Shown here: in pieces, positions 40,561 through 41,228 of the stretch
Layout: each line of letters begins with the position of its first letter
Numbering within the stretch: the first letter of the stretch is position 1
Assembly: GCA_902762495.1 (NCBI GenBank)
Contig: CACWOL010000031.1
Span: forward strand, 1-41,228
Length of the DNA: 41,228 nucleotides
Source of the DNA: an uncultured bacterium
Lineage (GTDB): Bacteria > Verrucomicrobiota > Lentisphaeria > Victivallales > UBA1829
Direction: 5' to 3'
Notes under the pieces: model-generated
The model's database searches: none
Told to the model about the DNA's origin: nothing
What the model saw: the letters and a program-made list of their open reading frames with translations, nothing else
Program-made: the position numbers and the translations under genes

Positions 40561-40659
40561 GCAGGTTTTCCAAAAAAAATTTTCACAAACATTACAAATT
40601 ACAAATAATACTGCACCGGTCGGTCTTTCATACTTTTCCTGAAAAAACAGGTTTTCCGC

Positions 40660-40687
40660 TTGACTTTCCAGAGAAACGATGTATATT
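40660..40687 (+). promoter_or_regulatory. Promoter for the PAS sensor kinase gene
   Basis: TTGACT (40660-40665), 16 bases, TATATT (40682-40687), 45 bases before ATG 40733. It is divergent from the MarR promoter. Confidence 0.7.
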
Positions 40688-40732
40688 TGAGACAAAATGT
40701 CGCAAACATCACAACTAAAACGGAGTGTTATT

Positions 40733-41228
40733 ATGTGTCCCAGATCCATGAAGGACCGCGTCATGAACCGAATAGGCGAACTTGACAGCGTCAACCTTCA
40801 GAATTTCATCCAGATGATCTCCAAGGAACATCGGTTCCTCAGCTCATTGTTCGACAGTCTCCAGGAAGCCATCCTCGTGATCTCGCCCGCGCACACCGTG
40901 CTGTACCACAATGCCGCAGCGCAGGAATTCCTCGGTCTCCCGGAAAATGCCGCCGCCCTTCCCGTGGAGAAAATGCTGCCCGGCCTCAACCTCGATCTCC
41001 TGCTTTCCGATTCCGGCATCGGCAGCCGGAAATCCATGCGGCAGGAACTTGAGCTGACCTACCCCGAACACCGCATCGTGCAGATGTACGCGCTGCCCAT
41101 CGACCGGGAGGATGCCCCGTACGCGCTGATCCTGAACGACATCACGGCCACGATGGAGCGCGCCGCCGACATGGCGGAATCCGAACGCAGTAAAGCGGTC
41201 TCCATCCTCGCCGCCGAGGTCGCGCACG
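40733..41228 (+). CDS. PAS-domain sensor histidine kinase (3' partial)
   Basis: ATG 40733 has GGAG (40722-40725) seven bases upstream. The 165 codons in the window give a helical start (MCPRSMKDRVMNRIGELDSV), a PAS domain (LFDSLQEAILVISPAHTVLY, HNAAAQEFLGLPENAAALPV), a linker (LILNDITATMERAADMAESE) and the start of HisKA, SILAAEVAH, where the final His is the expected phospho-acceptor of an AxEVAHE-type H box. The pattern is like NtrB/AtoS-type soluble kinases. No membrane span is present, so it is probably cytoplasmic. The frame runs off the right edge. It diverges from the double-MarR gene. Confidence 0.8.
   Translation, partial: MCPRSMKDRVMNRIGELDSVNLQNFIQMISKEHRFLSSLFDSLQEAILVISPAHTVLYHNAAAQEFLGLPENAAALPVEKMLPGLNLDLLLSDSGIGSRKSMRQELELTYPEHRIVQMYALPIDREDAPYALILNDITATMERAADMAESERSKAVSILAAEVAH

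Noticed and set aside
40573..40575. Upstream start for the double-MarR gene at 40573
   Set aside because: A TTGATT-17-TATATT promoter lies at 40560-40532, inside that extension, so transcription would begin after it.
1..41228. tRNA, rRNA, CRISPR arrays, integrase or transposase genes
   Set aside because: I looked for T-loop and anticodon-arm patterns, regularly spaced repeats, and recombinase or DDE motifs and saw none.

Overview
The window looks like a chromosome segment of a Gram-negative bacterium with roughly mid-50s percent GC. Evidence for an outer membrane and periplasm is a lipopolysaccharide-kinase-like protein, a Wzx-type flippase, ExbB/ExbD-type proton-channel subunits, a lipobox and several signal peptides. 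The secreted GH2 beta-galactosidase and the ExbB-ExbD-ExbD plus large periplasmic protein block would suit an anaerobic polysaccharide degrader, possibly of the PVC group (Lentisphaerota/Victivallis-like). That placement is inference; no rRNA or tRNA is present. Many genes share one promoter style, TTGNNN then 16-17 bases then TATATT, and this helped to choose several start codons.

Layout. 1-5.7 kb: a hybrid sensor kinase (5' cut by the window edge), then a secreted beta-galactosidase. 5.9-14.3 kb: a surface-polysaccharide region with a PIG-L deacetylase remnant, a WaaP-like kinase, a flippase, an NTP_transf_5 nucleotidyltransferase and a decayed partial copy of it, a GT2 glycosyltransferase and a large multi-membrane-span protein. 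10.7-18.1 kb also carries three decayed copies of an unknown two-gene membrane module. Two of these are direct repeats flanking a block made of a formylglycine-enzyme-like protein and an unknown helical protein. 18.1-21.2 kb: sparse DNA, two overlapping unknown genes and a small HTH protein with striking palindromes upstream.

21.4-24.6 kb: yjbQ, then a one-polypeptide fusion of XRE HTH, cupin and acyl-CoA synthetase, preceded by a possible small leader gene and an 11-bp inverted repeat. 24.7-28.6 kb: an Exb operon read leftward (ExbB with its own periplasmic domain, two ExbDs, and a large anchored periplasmic protein). 28.7-30.3 kb: TPP riboswitch, thi4, thiE. 30.4-31.6 kb: gcvH-like and LOG genes. 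31.7-33.0 kb: two small membrane-anchored proteins, one with Gly/Met/Phe repeats and a frameshift. 33.2-35.0 kb: a membrane glycosyltransferase-like protein. 35.0-38.4 kb: an operon of LysM/YkuD (frameshifted), accA, a GNAT and murI. 38.6-41.2 kb: a DJ-1/PfpI protein, a double-MarR regulator and, divergent from it, a PAS sensor kinase cut by the right edge.

The main points for a second look are: the XRE-cupin-acyl-CoA synthetase fusion and its leader; the unusual Exb operon; three proteins lacking the family's key residue (GcvH Lys to Ser, YkuD Cys to Tyr, DJ-1 Cys to Arg); the repeated decayed module; a riboswitch whose anti-SD is a perfect complement of the thi4 SD; and a ten-base motif CCCCTGCCCC found six times. 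No CRISPR array, rRNA, tRNA or intact insertion sequence was seen.
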